A stretch of 64,000 bases of DNA from Streptomyces sp. NRRL WC-3605 (GTDB lineage Bacteria > Actinomycetota > Actinomycetes > Streptomycetales > Streptomycetaceae), in the NCBI RefSeq assembly GCF_001509795.1, contig NZ_LLZN01000047.1:46407-110406 (forward strand). Direction: 5' to 3'. A model generated the notes under the pieces. The model saw only the letters and a list, made by a program, of their open reading frames with translations, ran no database searches and had not been told where the DNA came from. Of this stretch, positions 22,379 through 32,400 are shown piece after piece; within the stretch, counting starts at the first letter, position 1, and every line of letters begins with the position of its first letter. Position numbers and translations under genes: made by a program.

Positions 22379-22573
22379 ATGTTCGACCACGAGATGCACC
22401 ACCTCCGCACCGACGATCTGATCCGCCAGGCCGAGCACGAGCGCCTGGTCCGCGAGGCCGTCCGGGTCCGCCGCGCCGAGCGGCGCGCCGCCCGGCGCCC
22501 CGCACGGAACGCGGAGGACACGCCCTCGCATACCGCCCACCCCGGCCACCGGCGAGCCGCACGCCCCGCGTGA
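22379..22573 (+). CDS. Small basic conserved protein (64 aa)
   Basis: A 64-residue protein beginning MFDHEMHHLRTDDLIRQAEH and continuing as an Arg/Ala-rich helix (REAVRVRRAERRAARRPAR). I recall similar short proteins (MFxxExxxxRxxELIRxAEHERLAREA...) scattered through Streptomyces genomes, with no known role. GGGGGA precedes the ATG. Upstream (22319-22345) there is a short hairpin-forming sequence. It lies between the terminator and the large LuxR regulator gene. Confidence 0.6.
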   Translation: MFDHEMHHLRTDDLIRQAEHERLVREAVRVRRAERRAARRPARNAEDTPSHTAHPGHRRAARPA

Positions 22574-22653
22574 GGCCGCCGGAGGCCGGGCCCGGGCCCG
22601 GCACCGGGAAAACCGGTGCCGTGCCACCCGCGCCGCGTGCGATGCTCGGGCCT

Positions 22654-25600
22654 GTGGAGAGCCGCTCCGTAAGTCCCGTGTTCGTCGGCCGCACAACCGA
22701 GTTGGAGACGTTGGACGACGCGCTCGCCCGTGCCACCACGGGCGAGCCGCAGGCGTTGGTCATCGGTGGTGAGGCCGGCGTCGGCAAGACCCGCCTCGTC
22801 GAGGAGTTCGCGACCGCGGCCGCCCGCGCGGGCGCCGTCGTGGCCCTCGGCGGCTGCGTCGAGATCGGCGCCGACGGCCTGCCGTTCGCCCCCTTCTCCA
22901 CCGCACTGCGCGCCCTGCGCCGCCAACTGCCCGAGGAACTGGCCGCGGCCGCCGCCGGACAGGAGGACGAGCTGGCGCGCCTGCTGCCCGAGGTGGGGGA
23001 GACCCCCGCCGGGCTCGGCGCCGACCGCTCCGGCGAGGAGGGCATGGCCCGCCTCTTCGAACTGACTGCCCGCCTCCTGGAGCGCCTCGCCGCCCACCGC
23101 ACGGTCGTCGTCGCCCTGGAGGACCTCCACTGGGCCGACGCCTCCACCCGGCACCTGCTCACCTACCTCTTCCGCACCCTGCGCACCGGCCGCCTCGTCG
23201 TCCTCGCCACCTACCGCAGCGACGACATCCACCGCCGGCACCCGCTGCGCCCGCTCCTCGCCGAACTCGACCGGCTGCGCACCGTCCGCCGCATCGAGCT
23301 GGGCCGCTTCACCCGCGACGAGGTCGGCTGCCAGATCGCCGGCATCCTCGCCCGCCAACCCGACCCGGCCCAGGTCGACGCGATCTTCGAACGCTCCGAC
23401 GGGAACGCCTTCTTCGTCGAGGAACTCGCCGTCGCCGCCCACGAGGGCGGCTGCACCGGCCTCACCGACTCCCTGCGCGACCTGCTCCTCGTCCGCGTCG
23501 AACGGCTGCCCGAGAGCGCCCAGCGGATCGCCCGGCTCGTCGCCGAGGGCGGCTCCACCGTCGAGTACCGGCTGCTCGCCGCCGTCGCCGACCTCGCCGA
23601 GGACGATCTGATCGAGGCGCTGCGGGCCGCCGTCAACGCCAGCATCCTCACCGTCGCGCCCGGCGACGACGGCTACCGCTTCCGGCACTCCCTCGTCCGC
23701 GAGGCCGTCGCCGACGATCTGCTGCCCGGCGAACGCTCCCGTCTCAGCCGCCGCTACGCCGAGGCTCTCGAAGCCGACCCGACGCTCGTCCCGGCCGGCG
23801 AGCGCGTGATGCGGCTGGCCAGCTACTGGTACCACGCGAACGAACCGGCCAAGGCCCTGCCCGCCGTCCTCGACGCCGCCGTCACCGCCCGCCGCCGGCG
23901 CGCCCACTCCGAGCAGCTCCGGCTGCTGGAACGCGCGATGGAACTGTGGGACGCCACCCCCGCCGACATCCGCGCCACCCTGCGCCCCGTCGACTACACC
24001 GAGGCCTACCCGCCTCCCCTGGCCGCGCGGAGCGGCGCCTCCACCGAACCCGCCGCCGCCCCGCTGCGCTACCTCGACCTGATGGCCGAGGCGGCCGTCG
24101 CCGGACGCCGTTGCGGGGAGCGCGAACGCGCCCTGAAGATCACCAAGCGGGCCCTGCACCTGCTGGAGGAGGACCACGACCCGCTGCGCGCCGCCTGGTT
24201 CTGGATCCAGCGCTCCCGGCTGGTGCAGGCCCTGGCCCGTGGGGACGGCTGGAAGGAGATCGGCACCGCCCAGGACCTCGTCCGCGGCCTGCCCCCGTCC
24301 GAGGTGCACGCCGAGGTGCTCGCCACCGCCGCCAGCTGGTCCATGCTGCGCGACCCCGGCCCCGACGCCGTGTCCGCCGCCGAGCGGGCCGTGGAGTACG
24401 CGCGCATGGTGGGCGCCGAGGACATCGAGCTGAACGCCCGCCTGACCCTCGGCGGACTCATGGTCGAGGCCGGGGACGGCGCCGGGCTCGACCAGATGCA
24501 CGAGGTCAAGGAAGCGGTACTGGAACGCGGCCTCATCTCCGTGGTGGGCCGCAGCCATGTGAACCTGCCGTCCGTCCTGGAAGGCGTCGGCCGCTCGGCG
24601 GAGGCCGTCGCCATCCTCCGCGAGGGACTGCGGCTCACCCAGGAGTGGGGCCTGCGCGACTCCGAGGCCTGGGTGTGGGTGAACCTCGCCGAGTCCCTGG
24701 TCTCCCTCGGCCGCTGGGACGAGGCGGCCGAGGCCGCCGTCGGCGCCCAGCGTGCCAGCCAGTCCGCCAAGCCGCGCGGCGGCGCCGCCAAACGCCTGGC
24801 CCAGCTCGCGCTCGACCGCGGCGAGACCGCCGAGGCCGCCCGCCACCTCGCCGCCGCGCGCGCCTCCTACGGCACCCACGACCCGATGCCCCAGCACAAC
24901 CTCCCCATGTCCCACCTCGCCCTCGGGATAGCCGCCGCGGAGGGCCGCCTCCTCGACGCCCGCGCGGAGGCCGACCGGGTCCTCGACGCCGGCTTCCCGC
25001 CCGGCACCCAGCGCTACGTCTGGCCCTTGCTCCTGGACGCCGCCGTCGCCGAGGCCGACGCCCGCGCCGTGCCGTCGCCCGGTGGACGTGACGGACGCAG
25101 CGCCTTCCTGGGGCGCCTCTTCGACGCCGTCCGCACCCTCGCCACGGGGGCGCCCGTCTGGCTCGCCTACGACCGGTGGACCCGCGCGGAGCTCGCCCGG
25201 GCCGAGGACCGTACCGACCCCGACACCTGGTCCGACGTGGTCACCGCCTTCGAGTCCCTGGAACGCCCCTACGACCTCGCCCGGGTCCGCCACCGCCTGG
25301 CAGAGGCGCTGCTGAGCGCGGGCGGCGACGACGAGCGCGCCCGCGCCACGGAACTGCTCCGGCTCACCCGGGCCACGGCCGTCCACCTGGGCGCCCGCCC
25401 GCTCGCCGAGGCCACGACCCTGCTGGCCCAGCGGGCCCGCCTGAGCCTCACCACCGCCCCGCCCCCCGCCGGCCCGGCCGACACCCTCGGCCTCACCAGC
25501 CGCGAGCGCGATGTGCTGCGCCTGGTCTCCGCGGGCCGCACCAATCGCCAGATCGCCGAGGAGCTCTTCATCTCCCCGAAGACCGCGAGCGTCCACGTGT

Positions 25601-25710
25601 CGAACATCCTGGGCAAGCTCGGCGTCTCCGGCCGGGGCGAGGCCGCCGCGGTGGCGCACCGGCTGAGGCTGTTCCCGGTGGAGACGCTCACCTCCACAAC
25701 GCGGGCCTGA
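22654..25710 (+). CDS. Large ATP-binding LuxR family regulator (LAL type)
   Basis: A 1018-residue transcriptional regulator. The N-terminus FVGRTTELETLDDAL leads into an AAA_16 ATPase with Walker A GGEAGVGKTRL (about residues 35-45) and Walker B VVVALEDLHWADAS. A long TPR-like helical middle region follows. The C-terminal LuxR helix-turn-helix LTSRERDVLRLVSAGRTNRQIAEELFISPKTASVHVSNILGKLG (~945-990) binds DNA. LAL proteins are activators whose ATPase module senses a ligand. The GTG at 22654 is chosen because homologues start VESRSVSPVFVGR. An ATG four codons upstream (22642) is also possible. No obvious target gene lies adjacent. Confidence 0.9.
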   Translation: MESRSVSPVFVGRTTELETLDDALARATTGEPQALVIGGEAGVGKTRLVEEFATAAARAGAVVALGGCVEIGADGLPFAPFSTALRALRRQLPEELAAAAAGQEDELARLLPEVGETPAGLGADRSGEEGMARLFELTARLLERLAAHRTVVVALEDLHWADASTRHLLTYLFRTLRTGRLVVLATYRSDDIHRRHPLRPLLAELDRLRTVRRIELGRFTRDEVGCQIAGILARQPDPAQVDAIFERSDGNAFFVEELAVAAHEGGCTGLTDSLRDLLLVRVERLPESAQRIARLVAEGGSTVEYRLLAAVADLAEDDLIEALRAAVNASILTVAPGDDGYRFRHSLVREAVADDLLPGERSRLSRRYAEALEADPTLVPAGERVMRLASYWYHANEPAKALPAVLDAAVTARRRRAHSEQLRLLERAMELWDATPADIRATLRPVDYTEAYPPPLAARSGASTEPAAAPLRYLDLMAEAAVAGRRCGERERALKITKRALHLLEEDHDPLRAAWFWIQRSRLVQALARGDGWKEIGTAQDLVRGLPPSEVHAEVLATAASWSMLRDPGPDAVSAAERAVEYARMVGAEDIELNARLTLGGLMVEAGDGAGLDQMHEVKEAVLERGLISVVGRSHVNLPSVLEGVGRSAEAVAILREGLRLTQEWGLRDSEAWVWVNLAESLVSLGRWDEAAEAAVGAQRASQSAKPRGGAAKRLAQLALDRGETAEAARHLAAARASYGTHDPMPQHNLPMSHLALGIAAAEGRLLDARAEADRVLDAGFPPGTQRYVWPLLLDAAVAEADARAVPSPGGRDGRSAFLGRLFDAVRTLATGAPVWLAYDRWTRAELARAEDRTDPDTWSDVVTAFESLERPYDLARVRHRLAEALLSAGGDDERARATELLRLTRATAVHLGARPLAEATTLLAQRARLSLTTAPPPAGPADTLGLTSRERDVLRLVSAGRTNRQIAEELFISPKTASVHVSNILGKLGVSGRGEAAAVAHRLRLFPVETLTSTTRA

Positions 25711-25748
25711 GGCATACGCTCTAAAGGACGCCGGTCGTAGGAGGTCCT

Positions 25749-25961
25749 GTGTTCAACGCGTTCGAAGAGCTCTTCGCGCCGGGCCGGAAGCACGAGCGCG
25801 ACGAACAGAAACGCCTGGAACTCTCCCGCGAGGACGTCGGGGACAACGACCCCGGCCGCGGGCCGATAGACCTCGCCTCCGGAAAGGTCGTCGTACGGCG
25901 TACGGAGCCGGCGCCCCCCGAGGAGGACGACGAGGACGGCGGTCGCCTCAGCTCACCTTGA
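25749..25961 (+). CDS. Small acidic conserved protein (DUF6191-like)
   Basis: A 70-residue protein starting with GTG: FNAFEELFAPGRKHERDEQKRLELSREDVGDNDPGRGPIDLASGKVVVRR, then an acidic tail. I recognise the FEELFAPGRKH ... DVGDxDPGRGPIDLxSGKVVV pattern as the DUF6191 family of actinobacterial small proteins of unknown function. GTAGGAGGTCCT upstream is a strong ribosome binding site. Its 3' end overlaps the stop region of the convergent sugar dehydrogenase gene by 14 bases. Confidence 0.75.
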   Translation: MFNAFEELFAPGRKHERDEQKRLELSREDVGDNDPGRGPIDLASGKVVVRRTEPAPPEEDDEDGGRLSSP

Positions 25962-27111
25962 GCTCCAGGATGCGGTCGTCACCGGCCTTGGGGTCGCCCC
26001 TTCCGTCGGTGTTGCTCGTCACCAGCCACAGCCTGTCGCCGCCCGCCGCCACGACCGTCCGCAGCCGGCCGTACTCGCCCTTCAGGAAGGGCTGGGGGTC
26101 GGCCGACGCCTTGACGCCGTCGAGCGGGACGCGCCACAGGGTCCGTCCCTTCAGCCCCGCCATCCACAGGGAGCCCTTGGCGTGGGCCAGCCCGCTGGGG
26201 GAGGCGTCGTCGGTGGCCCACTGGGCCAGCGGACTGTGGAAGTCCTTGTCGTCGGTCATGCCCTCGGCCTCGGGCCAGCCGTAGTTGTCGCCGGGCTTGA
26301 TCGCGTTCAGCTCGTCCCAGGTGTCCTGACCGAACTCCGAGGCGAACAGGCGCTGTTCACGGTCCCAGGCCAGGCCCTGCACATTGCGGTGGCCGTAGGA
26401 GTACACCGGGGAGTCCGGGAACGGGTTGCCCGGGGCCGGCTCTCCCTCGGGGGTCATCCGCAGGATCTTGCCGCCCAGCGACTTCCTGTCCTGGGACAGC
26501 CCGGTGTCTCCGCTCTCGCCGGTGCCCGCGTACAGCATCCGGTCCGGGCCGAAGCCGATCCGACCGCCGTTGTGGATGTAGCCCTTGGGTATGCCCTTGA
26601 AGATCGTGTCCGGGGCGCCCAGCTGCTCGCCGGCGGGCCGCCCGGCGTCGTACAGCATCCGCACGATGCGGTTGTCCGAGGCGGAGGTGAAGCAGGCGTA
26701 GATCATGCGGTCGGCCGCGAAGTCCGGGGACAGCGCTATCCCCAGCAGCCCGCCCTCGCCGGCCGGCGACACCCCGGGCACCTCGCCCAGCTCGGTCTTC
26801 CTCCCGGTCTTCGGGTCGACACGGGTGATCGTGGCCTCGTCGCGGGAGGACACCAGCAGGTCGCCGCCCGGGATCGGGGCCAGGCCCCAGGGGGTCTTCA
26901 GGCCCTCGGTGACCGTGCGCACCACGGACACCGTGCCCTTCGCGGGCGGGGTCGCGGTCGCCCGCGCGCTCGGCGGCGCCCCGGAGCCGGCAGTGGCGCT
27001 CGGAGTCACGCCCCCGTTCTTCCCCGGCGCGTCACCGTCGCCGGACGAGCATCCGGCCGTCAGCAGGAGTGCGGCGGCGGCCAACACGGCCGACACGGCT
27101 CGATGTTGCAC
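25948..27111 (-). CDS. PQQ-dependent sugar dehydrogenase-like lipoprotein (GDL/sorbosone dehydrogenase fold)
   Basis: A 387-residue secreted lipoprotein. The signal peptide ends in the lipobox LLTAGC, followed by a Gly/Ser/Thr/Ala linker. The beta-propeller shows LKTPWGLAPIPGGDLLVSSRD, GEGGLLGIALSPDF, YIHNGGRIGFGPDRMLYAGTGESGD, YSYGHRNVQGLAWD and EFGQDTWDELNAIKPGDNYGWPEAEG, which match the soluble glucose/sorbosone dehydrogenase family. Lipid anchoring to the outer face of the membrane is expected. I start it at the GTG at 27111 because AAGGGA lies 8 bases upstream. An ATG at 27150 would add 13 residues. Actual substrate and PQQ use are unproven. Confidence 0.85.
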   Translation of the reverse strand: MQHRAVSAVLAAAALLLTAGCSSGDGDAPGKNGGVTPSATAGSGAPPSARATATPPAKGTVSVVRTVTEGLKTPWGLAPIPGGDLLVSSRDEATITRVDPKTGRKTELGEVPGVSPAGEGGLLGIALSPDFAADRMIYACFTSASDNRIVRMLYDAGRPAGEQLGAPDTIFKGIPKGYIHNGGRIGFGPDRMLYAGTGESGDTGLSQDRKSLGGKILRMTPEGEPAPGNPFPDSPVYSYGHRNVQGLAWDREQRLFASEFGQDTWDELNAIKPGDNYGWPEAEGMTDDKDFHSPLAQWATDDASPSGLAHAKGSLWMAGLKGRTLWRVPLDGVKASADPQPFLKGEYGRLRTVVAAGGDRLWLVTSNTDGRGDPKAGDDRILELKVS

Positions 27112-27248
27112 GATCACGGTCCCTTCGACGCGGCGGGTCTCACTCTTCATACACCGCCCGGGCCCCACGGGTTCCCGATCTCCTGGGACCGGTTCACCGA
27201 TCATCGATCACGGGTTGCGGGGTTCGGCCCGCCGGGGCGGCCCCGCCG

Positions 27249-28247
27249 TCAGTCCCAGGATCCCCGTGCCCTGGGCAGCTCCGCCACCTCGGCCAGGTCC
27301 TCGCTCGTCAGCCGCAGCCCCTCGGCCCCGGCGTTCTCCGTGACCCAGCGCTCCCGCTTCGCCCCCGGCACCGGCACCACGTGCCGCCCCTGCGCCAGGA
27401 CCCACGCCAGCGCCACCTGCGCCGGCGTCACCCCGTCGCCGTGCCGGGCCGCTATCCGGCGCAGCCCCACCACGATCGGCTGGTTCGCCGCCATCATCTC
27501 GGCGGTGAAGCGGGGGTGCCGGGCGCGCACGTCGTCGGGCTCGAAGCCCTGGCCCGGGGTGAGGGTGCCGGTCAGGAAGCCGTTGCCCAGCGGCATCGCG
27601 GCCAGGAAGCCGACCCCGCGGGCCTCGCACCACGGCAGCAGCGTCTCCAGCGCCTCGGGCGACCACACCGACAGCTCGGCCTGCACCGCGCTCACCGGGA
27701 AGACCTGCTGCACCCGCTGGAGCTGGCGGATCGTGGCGTCGTGCAGGCGTGCGCCGGACCGCCGTCCGCCGCGGGCGCCGACCGCGCACAGCCCCAGCGC
27801 CCGCACCTTGCCGGCCCGCACCAGCTCGGCCATCGCGCCCCAGGTCTCCTCGACGGGCACCTCCGGGTCGGCGCGGTGCAGCTGGTACAGGTCGATGACG
27901 TCCGTCTGCAGCCGGCGCAGCGAGGCGTCACACGCCCTTCTCACGTAGCCGGGGCGGCCGTTGGCCACGATGTGCTGCTCACCGACCAGCAGGCCGACCT
28001 TGGTCGACACGAAGGCGTCCGGCCGCCGCTCCTTCAACACCCGCCCCACCAGCAGCTCGTTGGTGAACGGGCCGTACATGTCGGCCGTGTCCAGCAGCGT
28101 CGTGCCCAGATCGAGAGCGCGGTGCGCCGTTCTCAGCGACTCCTCGCCCCGCTGCCGAGACGAGCTGTAGGCCCAGCTCATCGGCATGCAGCCGAGGCCG
28201 ACGGCTCCCACCGCGAGTGCGCCCGCGCCGATCGTCCTGCGCTCCAC
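27249..28247 (-). CDS. Aldo/keto reductase
   Basis: A 332-residue NADPH-dependent oxidoreductase of the AKR fold. Motifs: LGTTLLDTADMYGPFTNELLVGRVL (catalytic Asp and Tyr), FVSTKVGLL (catalytic Lys), DLYQLHRADPEVPVEETWGAM (catalytic His), and VPVPGAKRERWVTENAGA near the C-terminus (cofactor binding). The AKR13/YajO-like layout with LGCMPMSWAYS near the start is common in Streptomyces. It starts with a GTG at 28247, divergent from the hydroxyacid dehydrogenase gene. Substrate unknown. Confidence 0.9.
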   Translation of the reverse strand: MERRTIGAGALAVGAVGLGCMPMSWAYSSSRQRGEESLRTAHRALDLGTTLLDTADMYGPFTNELLVGRVLKERRPDAFVSTKVGLLVGEQHIVANGRPGYVRRACDASLRRLQTDVIDLYQLHRADPEVPVEETWGAMAELVRAGKVRALGLCAVGARGGRRSGARLHDATIRQLQRVQQVFPVSAVQAELSVWSPEALETLLPWCEARGVGFLAAMPLGNGFLTGTLTPGQGFEPDDVRARHPRFTAEMMAANQPIVVGLRRIAARHGDGVTPAQVALAWVLAQGRHVVPVPGAKRERWVTENAGAEGLRLTSEDLAEVAELPRARGSWD

Positions 28248-28310
28248 CTGGCCGTGACCCTCCCTCTTCCGGCACCCCAACCTAACCTCTGCACACCAGT
28301 TCGCCTGACA

Positions 28311-28316
28311 TAGCCT
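28311..28316 (+). promoter_or_regulatory. -10 hexamer TAGCCT, probable leaderless start
   Basis: TAGCCT ends 6 bases before the ATG at 28323. Confidence 0.45.
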
Positions 28317-28322
28317 CCAGGC

Positions 28323-29273
28323 ATGACTGCTGACGTGTGGCTCCCCTTCCGGCCGGACGACATCGACGGCCTTCCCGCAGGTCCGGCGTACCGCTTCTGG
28401 GACGGCGACAAGGACTACCCCGCCGATCCCGCGGACTGCGCGTTCTACGTCGTGCCCTATATGAAGGCGTCCGCGGTCGGGCAGCGCCCTCTGCCCGAGA
28501 TGGCCGCCGTGGAGGTCGTGCAGACGCTGTCCGCCGGCACCGACCACGTGGAGCCGGGCCTCAAGCACCTGCGGCCCGGCGTGCGCCTGTGCAACGCGCG
28601 CGGGGTGCACGAGGCGAGCACCTCCGAACTCACGCTCGCGCTGATCCTCGCGTCCCTGCGCGGCATCCCCGACTTCGTGCGGGCGCAGGAGAAGGGGGAG
28701 TGGCGCGGCGGATTCCGGCCCGCGCTCGCCGACAAGAACGTGCTCATCGTGGGATACGGCTCGATCGGCGCCGCCATCGAGGACCGGCTCGTCCCCTTCG
28801 AGGTGGCGCGGGTGGCGCGCGTCGCGCGCTCGGCGCGCACCACGGCGCGCGGCCCCGTGCATCCACTCACCGATCTGTCCGCCCTGCTCCCCGACGCGGA
28901 CGTCGTCATCCTGTCCACGCCCCTCACGGAGGCCACCCGGCACCTGGTCGACGCCGGTTTCCTCGCCCGCATGAAGGACGGCGCGCTCCTGGTCAACGTC
29001 GCCCGCGGCGGCGTCGTGGACACGAAGGCCCTGCTCGCGGAGGTGGAGACCGGCCGCATCACGGCGGCCCTGGACGTCACCGACCCCGAGCCGCTCCCGC
29101 CGGCGCACCCCCTGTGGCGGGCTCCCGGCGTCCTGATCAGTCCGCACGTCGGAGGACCCACCTCGGCGTTCCTGCCGCGCGCGAAGCGGTTGCTGGTGGA
29201 CCAGTTGACTCGTTGGGTGAACCGGGAGCCCTTGCGGAACGTGATCCTTACGACGGGCGCGAACCGCGCGTGA
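28323..29273 (+). CDS. D-isomer-specific 2-hydroxyacid dehydrogenase
   Basis: A 316-residue NAD(P)-dependent dehydrogenase. The nucleotide loop NVLIVGYGSIGAAIEDRL, the catalytic arginine in LLVNVARGGVVDTKALL, the glutamate in LDVTDPEPLPPAHPLW, and the histidine in LISPHVGGPTSAF follow the family order. The substrate cap includes QTLSAGTDHVEPGLKHL. It is distinct from the SerA homologue elsewhere in the window because it lacks the ACT domain. A leaderless start is suggested by TAGCCT upstream. Likely substrates are 2-keto acids such as glyoxylate or hydroxypyruvate, but this cannot be fixed from sequence. Confidence 0.88.
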   Translation: MTADVWLPFRPDDIDGLPAGPAYRFWDGDKDYPADPADCAFYVVPYMKASAVGQRPLPEMAAVEVVQTLSAGTDHVEPGLKHLRPGVRLCNARGVHEASTSELTLALILASLRGIPDFVRAQEKGEWRGGFRPALADKNVLIVGYGSIGAAIEDRLVPFEVARVARVARSARTTARGPVHPLTDLSALLPDADVVILSTPLTEATRHLVDAGFLARMKDGALLVNVARGGVVDTKALLAEVETGRITAALDVTDPEPLPPAHPLWRAPGVLISPHVGGPTSAFLPRAKRLLVDQLTRWVNREPLRNVILTTGANRA

Positions 29274-29414
29274 CGCCCACCGGCCGACCGCGCGCGGGGT
29301 GACGCGCACGCCGCCACGCAACAAGCCGGAAATCCGCTTCGAGTACCGTCCGCAACCCTTCGGAAGCGGTCCGTACGCGCATATGCGCTGGTCGTCACGG
29401 AGAGTAGAGATGCT

Positions 29415-32400
29415 ATGTCCCTGAGTGACGAGACTGGTGTATCGTCCGGACAGGGGCTGCGCCGCGCACCGTTCGGCGCCGGGGACGGACAGACCAGATG
29501 TATGAGGGGGGCGACGGGCGATGCACGGCCTATGGACGATCGATCCGACGCTGCGGGAGCGCCGACGGCGACCCTGGCGGACGGCCGCCCGCGGACGCGG
29601 CCACCAAGGCGGTCACGGCTGCCGTCACGGTCAGCAACAACGCGGGCCCGGCGGCCGGAGGCGGCAGACCCGCCCGCCCCACCGGGACCCGCGGGACCCG
29701 CGAGCGGCGCACACCGGGAGGGACCGGTGAGCTCGCCACCGCCCTCCCCGACGCGCGTCGACGGAGTGCGGAACCGGCGCACACCGCGGCTGACCCTGCC
29801 GAGCCCTCTGTTCGGCTCGGCCCTCGCCCAGCAGTGCGTGCTGGCCCTGGTGTGCGCGGCCTACGCCGTCGGGGCCGCGGTCGGCTGGGGCTCGGAGCGA
29901 CTCGCCCTGATCATGGGGGACTTCGGGCTGGCCGCGGCCGCGGCCGTGGCCGCTGTCTCCTGCTTCCGCTACGCCCGCAGCCGCCGCATCCGCTTCCGGC
30001 CCGCCTGGCTGCTGTTCGCGCTCTCCTCTGCGATGGCCGCCCTCGGCAACCTGGTCTGGGGGTGGTACGAGGTCGTCCTGGAGCGGCCCGTGCCGACCCC
30101 CTCGTACGCCGACGGGTTCTTCCTGTGCTTCGCGCCGCCCGCCATCGTCGGCCTCCTGGTGCTCGCCAAACGGCCCGTGACCAAGGCCGGCTGGGTCTGC
30201 CTGGGCCTGGACGCCTGGCTGATCGGCGGCTCGCTGCTGACGCTGGCCTGGAGCCTCGCCCTCGCCCAGGCCGCCAAGTCCGAGGGCCCGAGCGTCGCGC
30301 ACACCGCGCTCTCGCTCGCCTACCCGCTGCTGGACATCGCCCTGGTCAGCATGGTGCTCGCCCTGCACTTCCGGCGCTCCTCGACCAACCGCACCGCGAT
30401 CAACACCGCGATCGGCGCGCTGGCCCTGACCGTGATGTGCGACGCCCTCTTCACCTCACCGCTGCTCCACCACACGTACCAGTCGGGGCAGTTGCTCGAC
30501 GCCGGATGGTTCGCGGGCTCCCTGCTCCTCGCCTACGCGCCCTGGGCGGCGCCCCGGCGCGGACCCGCCGACGCCGGGCGCGAGGAGGGTGCCGGGCACT
30601 CCCGCGTGGTCCACGAGCACCTGCCGGGGCAGCGGGGCGCCGGCCACCACCACCATCACCCTGCCCCGCAGCCGGCCCCGCAGCCGGGCGACCAGCCCCG
30701 GTACCCGCTCACCCGGCCCATCGCCGGCTCGCTGGCCGCGCTCACGCCCTACCTCGCCGCCGCCGTCTGCACCCTGGGCATCCTGTACAACGTCCTCAAC
30801 GGCCGCAGCGTCGACCACGTGGTACTGATCACCGGCGGCACCGTGGTGCTCGCCCTCGTGGTGCGCCAGGGCATCATGCTGCTCGACAACATCACCCTCA
30901 CCCAGGAACTGGCCCAGAAGGAGAACCACTTCCGGTCCCTGGTGCAGGGTTCCAGCGACGTCATCATGATCGCCGCGCCCAACGGCATCCTGCGGTACGT
31001 CTCCCCGGCCGCCGCCGGGGTCTACGGCCGCTCCGCCGAGGAGCTGGTGGGCTCGGAGCTGGCCGGCCTCATCCACCCGGAGGACCTGGGCTGCGTGGTG
31101 CACGAGGTGCGCCGCTTCCTCGCCGCCAGCCCGCTGGAGGAGCCCACCACGCGCATCGAGTGCCGGTTCCGCTCCGGCGACGGCGGCTGGCTCAACGTCG
31201 AGTCGACGGTCAACCGGCACCACGGCGGCCTGATCTTCAACAGCCGGGACGTCACCGAGCGCGTCCGCCTGCAGGCCCAGCTCCAGCACAACGCCGAGCA
31301 CGACCCGCTCACCGACCTCCCCAACCGCGCCCTGTTCACCAAGCGCGTGCAGCAGGCCCTGTCCGGCCGCCGCGCCACCGACCGGGGCGCCGCCCTGCGC
31401 AACACGGCGGTGCTCTTCATCGACCTCGACGGCTTCAAGGGCGTCAACGACACGATCGGACACCAGGCCGGGGACGAGCTGCTCGTCCAGGCCGCCCGCA
31501 GACTCCAGGACGCGGTCCGCGGCGGGGACATCGCCTCGCGGCTGGGCGGCGACGAGTTCGCGGCCCTGATCACCGGGGACGGCACCCGCGACCGCGCCGC
31601 CCGGGAACGGCACATCCTGGAGCTCGCCGACCGCCTCAGGGTGACGCTGTCCCAGCCCTACCTCATCGACGGCAACGATGTCCGCGTCAACGCCTCCATC
31701 GGCGTCGCCTTCGCCGAACCGGGCCTGGGTGCGGGGGAGTTGCTGCGCAACGCGGACCTGGCCATGTACCGGGCCAAGGCGGGCGGCAAGGGGCGCGTCG
31801 AGCTGTACAAGCCGCAGATGCAGCAGGACGTCGTCCGCAAGGCGGAGCTGGCCACGCGTCTGCGGGCCGCGCTGCACGACGGCGAGTTCGCGCTGCTGCA
31901 CCAGCCGGTGGTGTGCCTGGAGACCGGCCGGATCGCGTCGGTCGCCACGCAGGCGCGCTGGCGGTCCTCGCAGGGGGTGCTGTTCACGCCCGCCGAGTTC
32001 CTGCGGGTGGCCGAGGACAGCGACAAGACCGCCGAGCTGGGCCGCTGGATGCTGGAGGAGGCCGTCGAGCAGGCGGCCGAGCGCACCGCGACCGGCCACG
32101 CGGTCCCCGTCGCCGTACGGGTGGGCGCGCGCCGTCTGCTCGACCGGTCGATGCCGCTCGGCTCCGTGGAGACCCTCCTGACCCGCTACGGGCTGCCGTC
32201 CGGGTCGCTCGTCCTGGAACTGGCCGACCTCGACCCGCGGATCCCGCTGGAGGAGCTGGAGCGCCGGCTCAGCGGTCTGCGCCGGCTCGGCGTCCGGATC
32301 GCCCTGGACGGCTTCGGCAGCGGCTACGCGGCCATCACCGCCCTGCGCAGGCTCCCCGTCGACGTGCTCAAGCTCGACCGGGGCCTGGTCGAGGGCGTCG

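Noticed and set aside
21949-25659. 1236-residue open frame antisense to the LuxR regulator
   Set aside because: It mirrors the GC-biased third positions of the real gene, is Gly/Arg/Ala/Val-rich and shows no domain. Similar antisense frames occur opposite ligA (9099-11465), ilvB (32964-34994) and serA (36517-38670).
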